Shown: positions 43,862-53,043 of the stretch, one piece after another
Layout: each line of letters opens with the position of its first letter
Position numbering within the stretch: position 1 is the stretch's first letter
Assembly: GCF_900141785.1 (NCBI RefSeq)
Contig: NZ_FQYP01000001.1
Coordinates: forward strand, 930,001 to 994,000
DNA length: 64,000 nt
Source: Aquimarina spongiae
Lineage (GTDB): Bacteria; Bacteroidota; Bacteroidia; Flavobacteriales; Flavobacteriaceae
Direction of reading: 5' to 3'
Program-made: the position numbers and the translations under genes
Notes under the pieces: generated by a model
Databases searched by the model: none
Told to the model about the DNA's origin: nothing
What the model saw: the letters and a program-made list of their open reading frames with translations, nothing else

Positions 43862-44161
43862 TTAATTATCTCCTGAGTTTCTTCTTTTTTTCGATTCTGA
43901 AGACCGTTTTCGTCTTCTATCTTTCTCTGCAATGGCTCTTATACGTCTTGCACGATCTCTTTTTGCTTCCTTTCTAGAAGTTCTTTTTCTCTTAGCGACT
44001 GCTTCTTTCATTCCAGCCCCTTCTTCTTTACCAGTCTTTTTCCTAACCTTAGTAGTCGTCTCTTCTTTCTTCTTTCTATCTACCTTTCTTTGAGCAAATC
44101 CATCATGACCTGCGAAAAGCAGAAAGCTGAATAGCAATACAATTAGTTTTAATCCTTTCAT
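43862..44161 (-). CDS. Small Lys/Arg-rich exported protein
   Basis: A 99-residue protein with a signal peptide (1-24, ending GFAQ). In the mature part 34 of 75 residues are Lys or Arg (about 45 percent), many in runs such as RRRKR and KKRR, with Glu between them. Such composition suggests binding to nucleic acid, polyanionic polysaccharide or lipopolysaccharide in the envelope. No family recognised. Single gene divergent from pheT. Confidence 0.65.
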   Translation of the reverse strand: MKGLKLIVLLFSFLLFAGHDGFAQRKVDRKKKEETTTKVRKKTGKEEGAGMKEAVAKRKRTSRKEAKRDRARRIRAIAEKDRRRKRSSESKKRRNSGDN

Positions 44162-44374
44162 ATTTTAGTATTTAGGGCTTACTAGTTATCAAAAATAAGC
44201 ATTTACTTTTGATATTTAATATTTTACACTCAATCCAATATGTAAGATCCCTAAAAATTTGTTGAACATCTATAATTCAAGAAACTAAAATTACCTTGTT
44301 GATAACCTCACATTCTTGTTTGTTTGCTCTGCTCAATATATTATCTTTACCGACTAAAATCAGAATAATCATCA

Positions 44375-46801
44375 ATGAAAATTTCTTATAACTGGTTAAA
44401 ACAGTTTATTCATATAGATTGGGACGCAGAGAAAACCGGAGAGTTACTAACCGATTTAGGTCTTGAAGTAGAAGGTATTGACACCTATCAGAGTGTAAAA
44501 GGAGGATTAGAAGGCGTAGTAGTAGGCCAGGTTTTGAGTTGTGAAAAACATCCAAATGCGGATAAACTTAAGGTTACAAAAGTAGATTTGGGGAACGGAG
44601 AACCAGTTCAAATCGTATGTGGTGCTCCAAATGTAGCCGCAGGTCAAAAAGTTCCTGTTGCAACTATTGGTACAAATCTATATGACGACAAGGGAGAAAA
44701 ATGGACCATTAAGAAAGGAAAAATTCGTGGAGAAGAAAGCCACGGAATGATTTGTGCCGAAGACGAACTCGGTCTTGGAAACAGTCATGACGGAATTATG
44801 GTGTTGGATGCAGATATTTCTGTGGGTACAAAAGCATCTGAAGTTTTTGATATTGAAAATGATCATATTTTTGAAATCGGACTTACTCCAAACCGTGCGG
44901 ATGCTATGAGTCATTGGGGTACTGCGCGTGATCTTAAAGCTGGACTTTTACAAAAAGACATCAATCTAGAACTTATTACACCTTCGGTTAGCAATTTTAC
45001 TGTAGAAAATCGATTACATAAAATTGATATTGAAGTAGCTGATGCTGACTTAGCTCCAAGATACTGCGGTGTTACCATTTCGGATATCGAGGTGAAAGAA
45101 TCTCCGACATGGTTACAACATCGATTGAAAGCCATTGGGATTACCCCAAAAAATAATGTGGTGGATATTACCAATTATGTACTGCATGAACTGGGACAGC
45201 CATTACACGCTTTTGATGCACAACATATTGAAGGAAATAAAATCGAAGTAAAAACTTTGCCTGCGGGAACTAAGTTTACTACTCTTGATGAAGTTGAACG
45301 AGAACTTCATGAAGAAGACTTGATGATTTGTGATGCCAAAAAACCACTGTGTATTGCAGGTGTTTTTGGAGGAATCAATTCTGGAGTAACCGAAAAAACG
45401 ACTACCGTATTTCTAGAAAGTGCATATTTTAATCCGGTAAGTGTTAGAAAAACAGCAAAACGACATGGATTAAATACTGATGCTTCATTCAGATTTGAAA
45501 GAGGTATCGATCCAAATATTACAGAATATGCTCTAAAAAGAGCCGCTTTGCTTATTAAAGAATTGGCTGGTGGTACGATCTCTAGTGAAATCACCGACTT
45601 GTACCCAAAAAAAATTGAAGATTTTCAAGTCTTTTTGTCTTATGAAAATGCAACAAAATTGATTGGAGAAGAGATTCCACAGGATACCATCAAAAGTATT
45701 TTGTCTTCTTTGGATATCAAAATCAATAGTGTATCTGAATCAGGTACTGGACTTACCATTCCTGCGTACAGAAATGATGTACAAAGAGAGGCAGATGTGA
45801 TTGAAGAAATCTTACGAGTATATGGATACAACAATATTGGATTCACTCAAAAGTTAAATGCCTCTATAGCTAACATAGATAAGTTTGCAGATCACACTGT
45901 TCAAAACACGATCTCTAATCAATTAATTGGACAAGGGTTTAATGAAATGATGGCCAATTCATTGACCTCTCCAGAATATATTCAACTTAGTGAGCAGCTT
46001 AATGAATCACATAATGTTGAAATGCTGAATCCATTAAGTAATGATCTTGCGGTATTACGTCAGTCGATGTTGTATTCAGGATTAGAAGCGGTATCATATA
46101 ATATCAACAGAAAACGAGCTGACCTTAAGTTCTTTGAGTTTGGTAAGACGTACCACAATTATGATGATTCTCGAGTAGAAAACAAACATTTAAGTCTTAT
46201 TGTTACTGGAAACAGAACTGTAGAAAGTTGGAAAAACAGTCTGCAACCTACTGATTTCTTTTATTTGAAAGGAGTTATCCTATCGATTTTAGAACGATTA
46301 GGATTAACCAGACTCAAAACTACTGCTGTAAAAAATGATCAGTTTGCCGAGGGGATTTCAATCAGCCTTGGAAAAGCAAAATTGGTAGACTTTGGTATCC
46401 TAAAAAGATCAGTTTTAAAACATTTCTCCATTTCTCAAGAAGTATTATATGCTGATTTTAATTGGGATAATGTTTTGGAATACGCAAAGCACACTAAAAT
46501 TAAGTTTAAGGAAATTCCAAAATTCCCAGAAGTAAGAAGAGACTTTGCATTGCTGTTAGACAATACCGTTTCTTTTGAAGAGATTCAAACCATTGCCAAA
46601 CAAACGGAAAAACAATTACTAAAGGAAATCAATTTGTTTGATGTTTATCAGGGAAAAAACCTTCCTAATGGTAAAAAATCATATGCGGTTAGTTTTATTT
46701 TTCAGGATGAGAAAAAAACACTTACGGATAAACAAGTAGATAAAGTAATGAAAAAGCTTCAAGGTAATTTTGAAAACAAACTTGGAGCAGAATTGAGATA
46801 A
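44375..46801 (+). CDS. pheT: Phenylalanyl-tRNA synthetase beta subunit
   Basis: An 808-residue subunit of the alpha2beta2 enzyme. Domains: the N-terminal EMAP/tRNA-binding fold (VVVGQVLSCEKHPNADKLKV), B3/B4 editing domain about 210-390 (SGVTEKTTTVFLESAYFNPVSVRKTAKRHGLNTDASFRFERG), B5 about 400-480 (IPAYRNDVQREADVIEEILRVYGYNNI), the catalytic-like core, and the C-terminal anticodon-binding FDX-ACB domain (FKEIPKFPEVRRDFALLLDN). pheS is not in the window, as is common in Bacteroidota where the two genes are separated. Confidence 0.97.
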   Translation: MKISYNWLKQFIHIDWDAEKTGELLTDLGLEVEGIDTYQSVKGGLEGVVVGQVLSCEKHPNADKLKVTKVDLGNGEPVQIVCGAPNVAAGQKVPVATIGTNLYDDKGEKWTIKKGKIRGEESHGMICAEDELGLGNSHDGIMVLDADISVGTKASEVFDIENDHIFEIGLTPNRADAMSHWGTARDLKAGLLQKDINLELITPSVSNFTVENRLHKIDIEVADADLAPRYCGVTISDIEVKESPTWLQHRLKAIGITPKNNVVDITNYVLHELGQPLHAFDAQHIEGNKIEVKTLPAGTKFTTLDEVERELHEEDLMICDAKKPLCIAGVFGGINSGVTEKTTTVFLESAYFNPVSVRKTAKRHGLNTDASFRFERGIDPNITEYALKRAALLIKELAGGTISSEITDLYPKKIEDFQVFLSYENATKLIGEEIPQDTIKSILSSLDIKINSVSESGTGLTIPAYRNDVQREADVIEEILRVYGYNNIGFTQKLNASIANIDKFADHTVQNTISNQLIGQGFNEMMANSLTSPEYIQLSEQLNESHNVEMLNPLSNDLAVLRQSMLYSGLEAVSYNINRKRADLKFFEFGKTYHNYDDSRVENKHLSLIVTGNRTVESWKNSLQPTDFFYLKGVILSILERLGLTRLKTTAVKNDQFAEGISISLGKAKLVDFGILKRSVLKHFSISQEVLYADFNWDNVLEYAKHTKIKFKEIPKFPEVRRDFALLLDNTVSFEEIQTIAKQTEKQLLKEINLFDVYQGKNLPNGKKSYAVSFIFQDEKKTLTDKQVDKVMKKLQGNFENKLGAELR

Positions 46802-46824
46802 ATGTTCTATTTATAAACGCTTTT

Positions 46825-46862
46825 AAAAGTTCTGATTTAATTTTGAATCAGGACTTTTTTTG
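46825..46862 (+). terminator. Terminator of pheT
   Basis: AAAAGTTCTGATT pairs with AATCAGGACTTTT (one G-U), followed by a T run. Confidence 0.85.
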
Positions 46863-46917
46863 TTTATCATATCATTAAATTTACCCTTTAGTCCCTATTA
46901 TACCTTAAAATGACAGA

Positions 46918-46968
46918 TAGGTGACACCTAAATGTCGTAACAAAAACGAGGCGCTATTGATAGCTTTG
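46918..46968 (+). promoter_or_regulatory. Palindromic operator and -7 box of the HTH-serine hydrolase fusion
   Basis: TAGGTG-A-CACCTA (46918-46930) is a perfect 6-bp inverted repeat with a 1-bp spacer, the size expected for a dimeric XRE-type repressor. TAGCTTTG (46961-46968) matches the Bacteroidota -7 box, 30 bp after the palindrome and 22 bp before the ATG at 46991. The palindrome thus sits near the -35/-45 region, fitting autoregulation by the N-terminal HTH of the downstream protein. No -33 TTTG is seen. Confidence 0.5.
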
Positions 46969-46990
46969 TTTCAACTAAAAATTAAAAATC

Positions 46991-48760
46991 ATGAATGATC
47001 AATCAATAGCGAAAAATTTACTCTATCAACGAAAGAAAAAAGGATATACTCAAGAAGAACTCTCGGTAAAAACTACAGTCACCATACGAACCATACAACG
47101 TATTGAAAAAGGTGAAGTTCGACCTCACTTACAAACCATTAAGCTCCTAGCCAATGCTTTGGAAATAGAAGTTGAAGATCTTCTGGTCATAGAAAATCCA
47201 AAAGAAGAAGACATTCAAAAAAAATGGCTTTTATTAATGCATGGTGTTCCTATTTTGGGAATGGTCATCCCTCTTTGTAATATCCTCATTCCTCTATTCT
47301 TATGGATTCATAAACGTGAAGACAATAAAGTGTACGATCAACATGGGAGAGCTATTGTAAATTTTCAAATCACCATGACTATTTTGTTTGCATTATCATT
47401 CATTGCGCTGGTAACAATACAGAGAATTGGGTTTCTCCTATTCATTGCTGTTATACCCTACACTCTAATTGTTATGATTATCAATCTGGTATCGGCAATA
47501 AATTCACAAAAATGCTACTACCCACCATCTATCCCATTTCTAAGAAGGAAAACCAACAATTTAAAGAATTTAGGGATTCTGTTGGTTCTTACCACATTTT
47601 TGATCACAGGATGTAATGGCAAAAGCCCCATTACTGATAGCGTAACCAGGTTGGATGGATCTACGATATCCAAGGATTCTTTAACCATAAAAATCAATCA
47701 ACTTTTACAAAAAGCGAATGTGCATGGTGCCGCTGTAACAGTACTAAATGACAATAAAATCAGTTATCGAAAGGTTTTTGGATACAAAAACTATGAGAAA
47801 AAGGAGTTTTTAACCGATTCATCAAATATATATGGAGCTTCTTTTAGCAAATCCGTTTTTGCTGTACTTGTCATGAAACTGGTAGAAGAAAACATAATTG
47901 ATTTGGATACCCCTTTGGAGTCCTATCTTCCAAAAAAAATCTATGAATATAAACCCCTTACGAGATGGCATGATGATTTCTCAGATTTAAAAAACGACTC
48001 TTTATATCACAAAATAACAGCTCGAATGTGTCTTAATCACACCACTGGTTTTAATAACTATCGTTGGTTTGAGGAAGATCAGAAATTAAGAGTGAATTTT
48101 GAACCAGGGAGCAAATATGGATATTCAGGAGAAGGGTATATCTACTTACAGGTAGTTCTTGAAAAAATCTTAAACAGAAGTTTAGAAGATTTAGCTCAGG
48201 AAAAAATCTTCACCCCATTAGGCATGAATAATTCCAGCTATCAGTGGAATACCAAATTTGAAAAGGATTTTGCTTATGGACATTCCTCTTCTGGTGGAAC
48301 ACACCCAAAAGATATTGATAACGAACCAAGAGGAGGTGGTACATTGGAAACATCTGCTATAGATTATAGTTTATTCTTAGAAGCAGTATTACAACAAAAA
48401 ATTATTAGCCAAGATTCATGGAATAAGATCTTTACACCTCAGATTAGAATACGATCAGAAAGACATTTTGGCCCATATTCTTCTAGAACAACCGATACCT
48501 ATGATGCTATTCATCTAAGTTCAGGTTTAGGTTGGAATTTATTTACTACACCTTATGGCATCGGAGCTTTTAAGGGAGGGCATAGCGATGACGGGTTTCA
48601 GCATTATTCTATTGTATTTCCTTCATCCAAAAAAGGTATTATGATCATGACCAATAGCGATAATGGAAATACCATTTTTAAAGAACTTTTAGAAGTCGCT
48701 TTAGGCGACACCTTTACCCCTTGGAAATGGAATAATTATATTCCGTACGATGTGGATTAG
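46991..48760 (+). CDS. XRE HTH - DUF4870 - beta-lactamase-like serine hydrolase fusion
   Basis: A 589-residue single chain with three parts. Residues 1-68: XRE HTH (YTQEELSVKTTVTIRTIQRIEKGEVRPHL). Residues 78-172: DUF4870-like membrane domain with three hydrophobic segments (GVPILGMVIPLCNILIPLFLWI and two more; YDQHGRAIVNFQ is the typical loop). Residues 193-208: a hydrophobic segment ending in a lipobox LITGC208. Residues 232-585: serine beta-lactamase/PBP fold with SFSK (Ser284, Lys287), YSG (378-380) and GGHSDDG. The mid-protein lipobox suggests a once-separate lipoprotein hydrolase. A membrane-bound sensor-regulator is possible (inference). Confidence 0.82.
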   Translation: MNDQSIAKNLLYQRKKKGYTQEELSVKTTVTIRTIQRIEKGEVRPHLQTIKLLANALEIEVEDLLVIENPKEEDIQKKWLLLMHGVPILGMVIPLCNILIPLFLWIHKREDNKVYDQHGRAIVNFQITMTILFALSFIALVTIQRIGFLLFIAVIPYTLIVMIINLVSAINSQKCYYPPSIPFLRRKTNNLKNLGILLVLTTFLITGCNGKSPITDSVTRLDGSTISKDSLTIKINQLLQKANVHGAAVTVLNDNKISYRKVFGYKNYEKKEFLTDSSNIYGASFSKSVFAVLVMKLVEENIIDLDTPLESYLPKKIYEYKPLTRWHDDFSDLKNDSLYHKITARMCLNHTTGFNNYRWFEEDQKLRVNFEPGSKYGYSGEGYIYLQVVLEKILNRSLEDLAQEKIFTPLGMNNSSYQWNTKFEKDFAYGHSSSGGTHPKDIDNEPRGGGTLETSAIDYSLFLEAVLQQKIISQDSWNKIFTPQIRIRSERHFGPYSSRTTDTYDAIHLSSGLGWNLFTTPYGIGAFKGGHSDDGFQHYSIVFPSSKKGIMIMTNSDNGNTIFKELLEVALGDTFTPWKWNNYIPYDVD

Positions 48761-48776
48761 CATACAATTGGACAAT

Positions 48777-48808
48777 AAAAAAACCGAAAGCATGGCTTTC
48801 GGTTTTTT
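48777..48808. terminator. Bidirectional terminator
   Basis: AAAACCGAAAGC pairs perfectly with GCTTTCGGTTTT around the loop ATG, with T-runs on both strands, between two convergent genes. Confidence 0.9.
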
Positions 48809-48829
48809 ATATACTGTTTTGAAGGTTTT

Positions 48830-50113
48830 TTAGTTGCCTCCTTCTAAAGCCTTAAGCTTATTTTTCATTTCGTCAGCCTTAGGATCGTCTAACTGATAAA
48901 AGATATTCATTAAAGTACGAACAGCTTCTACGTTATCAGGATTGCTTTTTAAAGCTCCTTCCAAATAAGGAACAGCACTTCTATAAACGTCTTCTCTTTT
49001 CTGTTTCAATACATCATAACGCTTGTAATCTTTACTAGAAGTACCAAGATTATTCATCTCATCAACGATAGCCTTTTCTTTTCCAAGGATCAATGCTGCA
49101 ACGTTGATTTGTGCTGCAGTATAGTCTGGCTTTAACTCTAAAGTTTTCTTATAGTAATCTAGTGCCTGGTCATTATCACCAAGACGAGAAGCACTAACCC
49201 CAAGGTTATATAATAAGTCTGGATTTTCAGGATCGTTTGCAACGATCTGCTCCATAATTTCCTTATACTTTTCGAGATTACCTAATTTATAGAATACATC
49301 TGCTTCAGCTTGTAATAAAGAAGTATCATTAGGATTCTCTACTTTAGCATCTTCAATTGCTTTCATTGCTTCTTCATCTTTACCTTGAGTGATATAGATC
49401 AAAGCAATATTCTTAGCAATTTCTCCTTTTTTAGAATCAGTAACACGCTCTTCTGGCTTGATATGAGTTCCTGACTTCACGATAAGATCTCTGGTCTGCT
49501 TAGAGTCGAATGGCTCTACTTCACCAGTTTCTTTGTTGGTCGCTACAAATTCTGTTGCAACACCGCTAAACCCAATCGTTTTTAATTCGTTGTAGTATTT
49601 AAGAGCAGTATCATAATCCTTACCATTCACAGCATTTCCTGCTGCATAATAAAGATAGATAGTATCTTGCTTGTTTGTTTTATAACTTACATACAATTTT
49701 TCAGAAGCGTTTTTATAATTCTTAGCATTCTGATCTTTGATAGCTCCTTCTACCAAAGCTTGACGTAAAGTTTGTAATTTTTGAGAAGCATCAGCTGTAT
49801 ACTTCGAACTTCCAGCTTCTTTCTCTATTTTCATTGCTTTTACATAAGCATTGGCAGCTCCTTCCATTTTTTCTACTGATTCTCCAGCAGTACCAGAAAG
49901 TACTTGAGCTTTTAAATAGTAAAACTGCGCTTTTAATTTAGCCTCAGCTCCATCGATTTGCGATTCTGCTGCATTCAATGCATCAGCAGCTGCATCCAAA
50001 TTACCCGACTTTACATTTTTGTTGGCCGCTTTCAAAGCTTTTGCTGCTTCTTTTTGAGAAAATCCAATAGTACTAATCGCTAGGAATAATACTAAGATAA
50101 ATTTAGTCTTCAT
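48830..50113 (-). CDS. TPR repeat protein, exported
   Basis: A 427-residue protein with a signal peptide (1-19, ending GFSQ). Many tetratricopeptide helices follow: an N-terminal Ala/Lys-rich set (KAANKNVKSGNLDAAADALNAAESQI) and canonical repeats at about 275-345 (NPDLLYNLGVSASRLGDNDQALDYYKKTLELKPDYTAAQ). Likely a periplasmic scaffold; partner unknown. Located 28 bp downstream of gyrA on the same strand and possibly co-transcribed with it. Confidence 0.9.
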   Translation of the reverse strand: MKTKFILVLFLAISTIGFSQKEAAKALKAANKNVKSGNLDAAADALNAAESQIDGAEAKLKAQFYYLKAQVLSGTAGESVEKMEGAANAYVKAMKIEKEAGSSKYTADASQKLQTLRQALVEGAIKDQNAKNYKNASEKLYVSYKTNKQDTIYLYYAAGNAVNGKDYDTALKYYNELKTIGFSGVATEFVATNKETGEVEPFDSKQTRDLIVKSGTHIKPEERVTDSKKGEIAKNIALIYITQGKDEEAMKAIEDAKVENPNDTSLLQAEADVFYKLGNLEKYKEIMEQIVANDPENPDLLYNLGVSASRLGDNDQALDYYKKTLELKPDYTAAQINVAALILGKEKAIVDEMNNLGTSSKDYKRYDVLKQKREDVYRSAVPYLEGALKSNPDNVEAVRTLMNIFYQLDDPKADEMKNKLKALEGGN

Positions 50114-50141
50114 TACTCGTCTTTTTTTTAATGGGATTTAA

Positions 50142-52685
50142 TTATTCTTCAGTTTTCTTATCAATATTCGTGCCATCTCCGGCATCTTCAGTATCTATAT
50201 TTGCTTCGGCGATTTCGTCGGCATTTTCTGCGTTCTCCAAATCATCTTCATCGTGCATTACTTTTGCCACCGCAGCAATAGAATCTTTACCTTTTAAGTT
50301 AATCAATCGAACCCCCTGAGTGGCACGACCCATAACTCTTAAATCTTCGACCGAAAGTCTTATCGCGATACCCGATTTATTGATGATCATCAAATCATCC
50401 AAATCAGTTACATTCTTTATCGCTACCAAGTTTCCAGTCTTATCAGTTACAGAAATGGTCTTAACTCCTTTACCTCCTCTGTTGGTAATCCTATAATCTT
50501 CTAGTTTTGAACGTTTTCCGTATCCGTTTTCTGACACCACTAAGATATTACTTTCCATGTCATTTACGGCAACCATACCAATTACTTCGTCTTTTTCATC
50601 TGCCAATCTAATTCCTCTAACTCCAGATGCTCCTCTACCCATAGGTCGAGTTTTCTCCTCTTCAAAGCGTATCGCTTTTCCAGATTTTACAGCGAGCATT
50701 ACCTGACTTTTACCATCGGTAAGTTTAGCTTCTAGTAACTCATCCTCGTCCTTAATAGTAATGGCATTAATTCCATTAGTTCTTGGTCTGGAATATTGTT
50801 CCAAAGATGTCTTTTTGACCTGACCTTTTTTCGTTGCCATTATGACATAGTGTGAATTGATATACTCTTCGTCTTTTAAATCTTGAGTACATATAAATGC
50901 TTTCACTTTGTCATCCTGACTGATATTGATCAAATTCTGGATGGCTCTACCTTTCGAAGTTTTACTTCCTTCTGGTATTTCGTATACACGCATCCAGAAA
51001 CATTTTCCTTTTTGAGTAAAAAACAACATGTATTGATGGTTAGTACCCACAAACAGGTGCTCCAAGAAGTCTTCATTACGAGTAGTACTTCCTTTTTGTC
51101 CAACTCCACCTCTATTTTGTTTCTTATACTCGTTTAGCGATGTTCTTTTGATATATCCTGCATGAGAAATGGTAATCACCACCTTTTCATCAGGGATCAT
51201 ATCCTCTATACTAAGATCACCACCTGCATATTCTATTTGAGAACGACGCTCATCTCCGTATTTTTCCTGTACTTCGATTAGCTCTTCTTTAATGATATCC
51301 ATTCGACGTTCTTTTTTAGCAAGAATGTCTTTTAAATCTTCAATGGTTTTCATCAATTCTTCGTACTCAGCACGTAATTTATCCTGTTCAAGACCAGTAA
51401 GCTGTCTCAATCTCATTTCTACAATTGCCTTGGCTTGTATCTCAGACAATTTGAAACGCTCAATCAACTTTTCACGGGCCTCTTCCGCATTGGCAGAAGA
51501 ACGAATCAATGCAATTACTTCATCAATATTATCCGAAGCTATGATTAATCCTTCTAATATGTGCGCTCTTTCTTCGGCTTTTCTTAATTCATATTTTGTG
51601 CGGCGCACGACCACATCATGTCTGTGCTCTACAAAATGGTGAATCATTTCTTTTACATTCAACAACTGCGGTCTTCCTTTTACTAGTGCAATATTATTTA
51701 CACTAAAAGAAGATTGAAGCGCAGTGTACTTATATAAAAGGTTCAATACAATATTAGGTATTGCATCTCTTTTCAAGACATAAACGATACGCATTCCTTT
51801 ACGATCTGATTCGTCCCGAATCGAAGAAATACCATCTATCTTCTTATCATTTACCAAATCGGCAGTCTTCTTAATCATATCTGCCTTATTGACCTGATAA
51901 GGTATTTCGGTAACGATAATACACTCTCTACCATTCACTTCTTCAAAACTGGCTTTACCTCGCATTACGATTCTACCGCGACCTGTTTTGAATGCTTCTC
52001 TTACGCCGTCATATCCATAAATGATCCCTCCCGTTGGAAAATCAGGAGCTTTGATATGAGTCATTAACTCGTCAATCTCGATATCATTGTTATCGATATA
52101 AGCAATAGTACCATCCACAACTTCGCTCAAGTTATGTGGTGGCATATTGGTTGCCATACCTACCGCAATTCCTGAAGCACCATTAATCAATAATCCCGGA
52201 ACTCTTGTAGGAAGTACCGTTGGTTCTTGTAGTGTATCGTCAAAATTGAAGGTATGATCTACTGTATCTTTTTCTATATCCGCAAGCATGTCTTCGGATA
52301 TCTTTCTCATTCTTGCCTCGGTATAACGCATTGCTGCCGGACTGTCCCCATCTACAGACCCAAAGTTACCCTGGCCATCTACCAACATATATCTCAAACT
52401 CCATTCCTGGGCCATACGAACCATAGTGTCGTATACCGAAGTATCCCCGTGTGGGTGATATTTACCTAGAACTTCCCCTACAATTCTAGCTGATTTTTTG
52501 TGGGCGCTACTAGCTCTTACTCCCAATTCATACATACCATATAATACACGTCGATGTACTGGCTTTAAGCCATCTCTAACATCTGGAAGTGCACGAGATA
52601 CAATAACTGACATCGAATAATCGATGTAAGCAGATTTCATCTCATCCTCAATATTAATAGGTATAAGTTTTTCTCCTTCTGCCAT
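50142..52685 (-). CDS. gyrA: DNA gyrase subunit A
   Basis: An 847-residue type IIA topoisomerase subunit that breaks and rejoins DNA during negative supercoiling. The catalytic tyrosine is Tyr121 in AAMRYTEAR. The quinolone-determining segment is [17 protein letters not shown]; Thr82 stands where E. coli has Ser83, and Asp86 is intact. The GyrA-box is partly visible as [11 protein letters not shown] in the C-terminal pinwheel (about 500-815), and the end is an acidic tail ([22 protein letters not shown]). Divergent from clpC. Confidence 0.97.
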   Translation of the reverse strand: MAEGEKLIPINIEDEMKSAYIDYSMSVIVSRALPDVRDGLKPVHRRVLYGMYELGVRASSAHKKSARIVGEVLGKYHPHGDTSVYDTMVRMAQEWSLRYMLVDGQGNFGSVDGDSPAAMRYTEARMRKISEDMLADIEKDTVDHTFNFDDTLQEPTVLPTRVPGLLINGASGIAVGMATNMPPHNLSEVVDGTIAYIDNNDIEIDELMTHIKAPDFPTGGIIYGYDGVREAFKTGRGRIVMRGKASFEEVNGRECIIVTEIPYQVNKADMIKKTADLVNDKKIDGISSIRDESDRKGMRIVYVLKRDAIPNIVLNLLYKYTALQSSFSVNNIALVKGRPQLLNVKEMIHHFVEHRHDVVVRRTKYELRKAEERAHILEGLIIASDNIDEVIALIRSSANAEEAREKLIERFKLSEIQAKAIVEMRLRQLTGLEQDKLRAEYEELMKTIEDLKDILAKKERRMDIIKEELIEVQEKYGDERRSQIEYAGGDLSIEDMIPDEKVVITISHAGYIKRTSLNEYKKQNRGGVGQKGSTTRNEDFLEHLFVGTNHQYMLFFTQKGKCFWMRVYEIPEGSKTSKGRAIQNLINISQDDKVKAFICTQDLKDEEYINSHYVIMATKKGQVKKTSLEQYSRPRTNGINAITIKDEDELLEAKLTDGKSQVMLAVKSGKAIRFEEEKTRPMGRGASGVRGIRLADEKDEVIGMVAVNDMESNILVVSENGYGKRSKLEDYRITNRGGKGVKTISVTDKTGNLVAIKNVTDLDDLMIINKSGIAIRLSVEDLRVMGRATQGVRLINLKGKDSIAAVAKVMHDEDDLENAENADEIAEANIDTEDAGDGTNIDKKTEE

Positions 52686-53043
52686 AAAAACTTTTTTCTG
52701 AAATTGAATTATTAAACGCGCTAATTTAAGTAAATTAAGACGTTTTTAACACCCAATTACCTATGTAATATACGTAATTTATTAACAAAAATAGCACTTA
52801 GTATCGTTAATAAGTCTATAAACATAGGTTTTGATTATTACAGCTTTTTTTGTCTATTTACCAAGAAATGCAAAAAAAGAGAATCGATCCGGTTATCGAT
52901 TTTAGTAAAAATTGGGCATAACTACATGACAAATTAGCCTTTTGGCATCATATATTTGTTAATCATCGATTAAAAGGAATAGTTTTTGCCATAGTAATTC
53001 CAAAAATTATTATTTTAGTTATATAGAAAAAGAAAGAGATTAT
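52686..53043. promoter_or_regulatory. 358-bp gyrA-clpC divergent promoter region with two inverted repeats
   Basis: No gene is seen. Two perfect dyads stand out: AATCGAT/ATCGATT (52882-52901, 6-nt spacer) and TTAATC/GATTAA (52959-52973, 3-nt spacer). TATATTTG (52951-52958) matches the -7 box and lies directly before the second dyad, about 85 bp before the clpC start. A heat-shock or stress repressor site is possible, but no CtsR-type repressor is known to me in this phylum. Confidence 0.4.
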
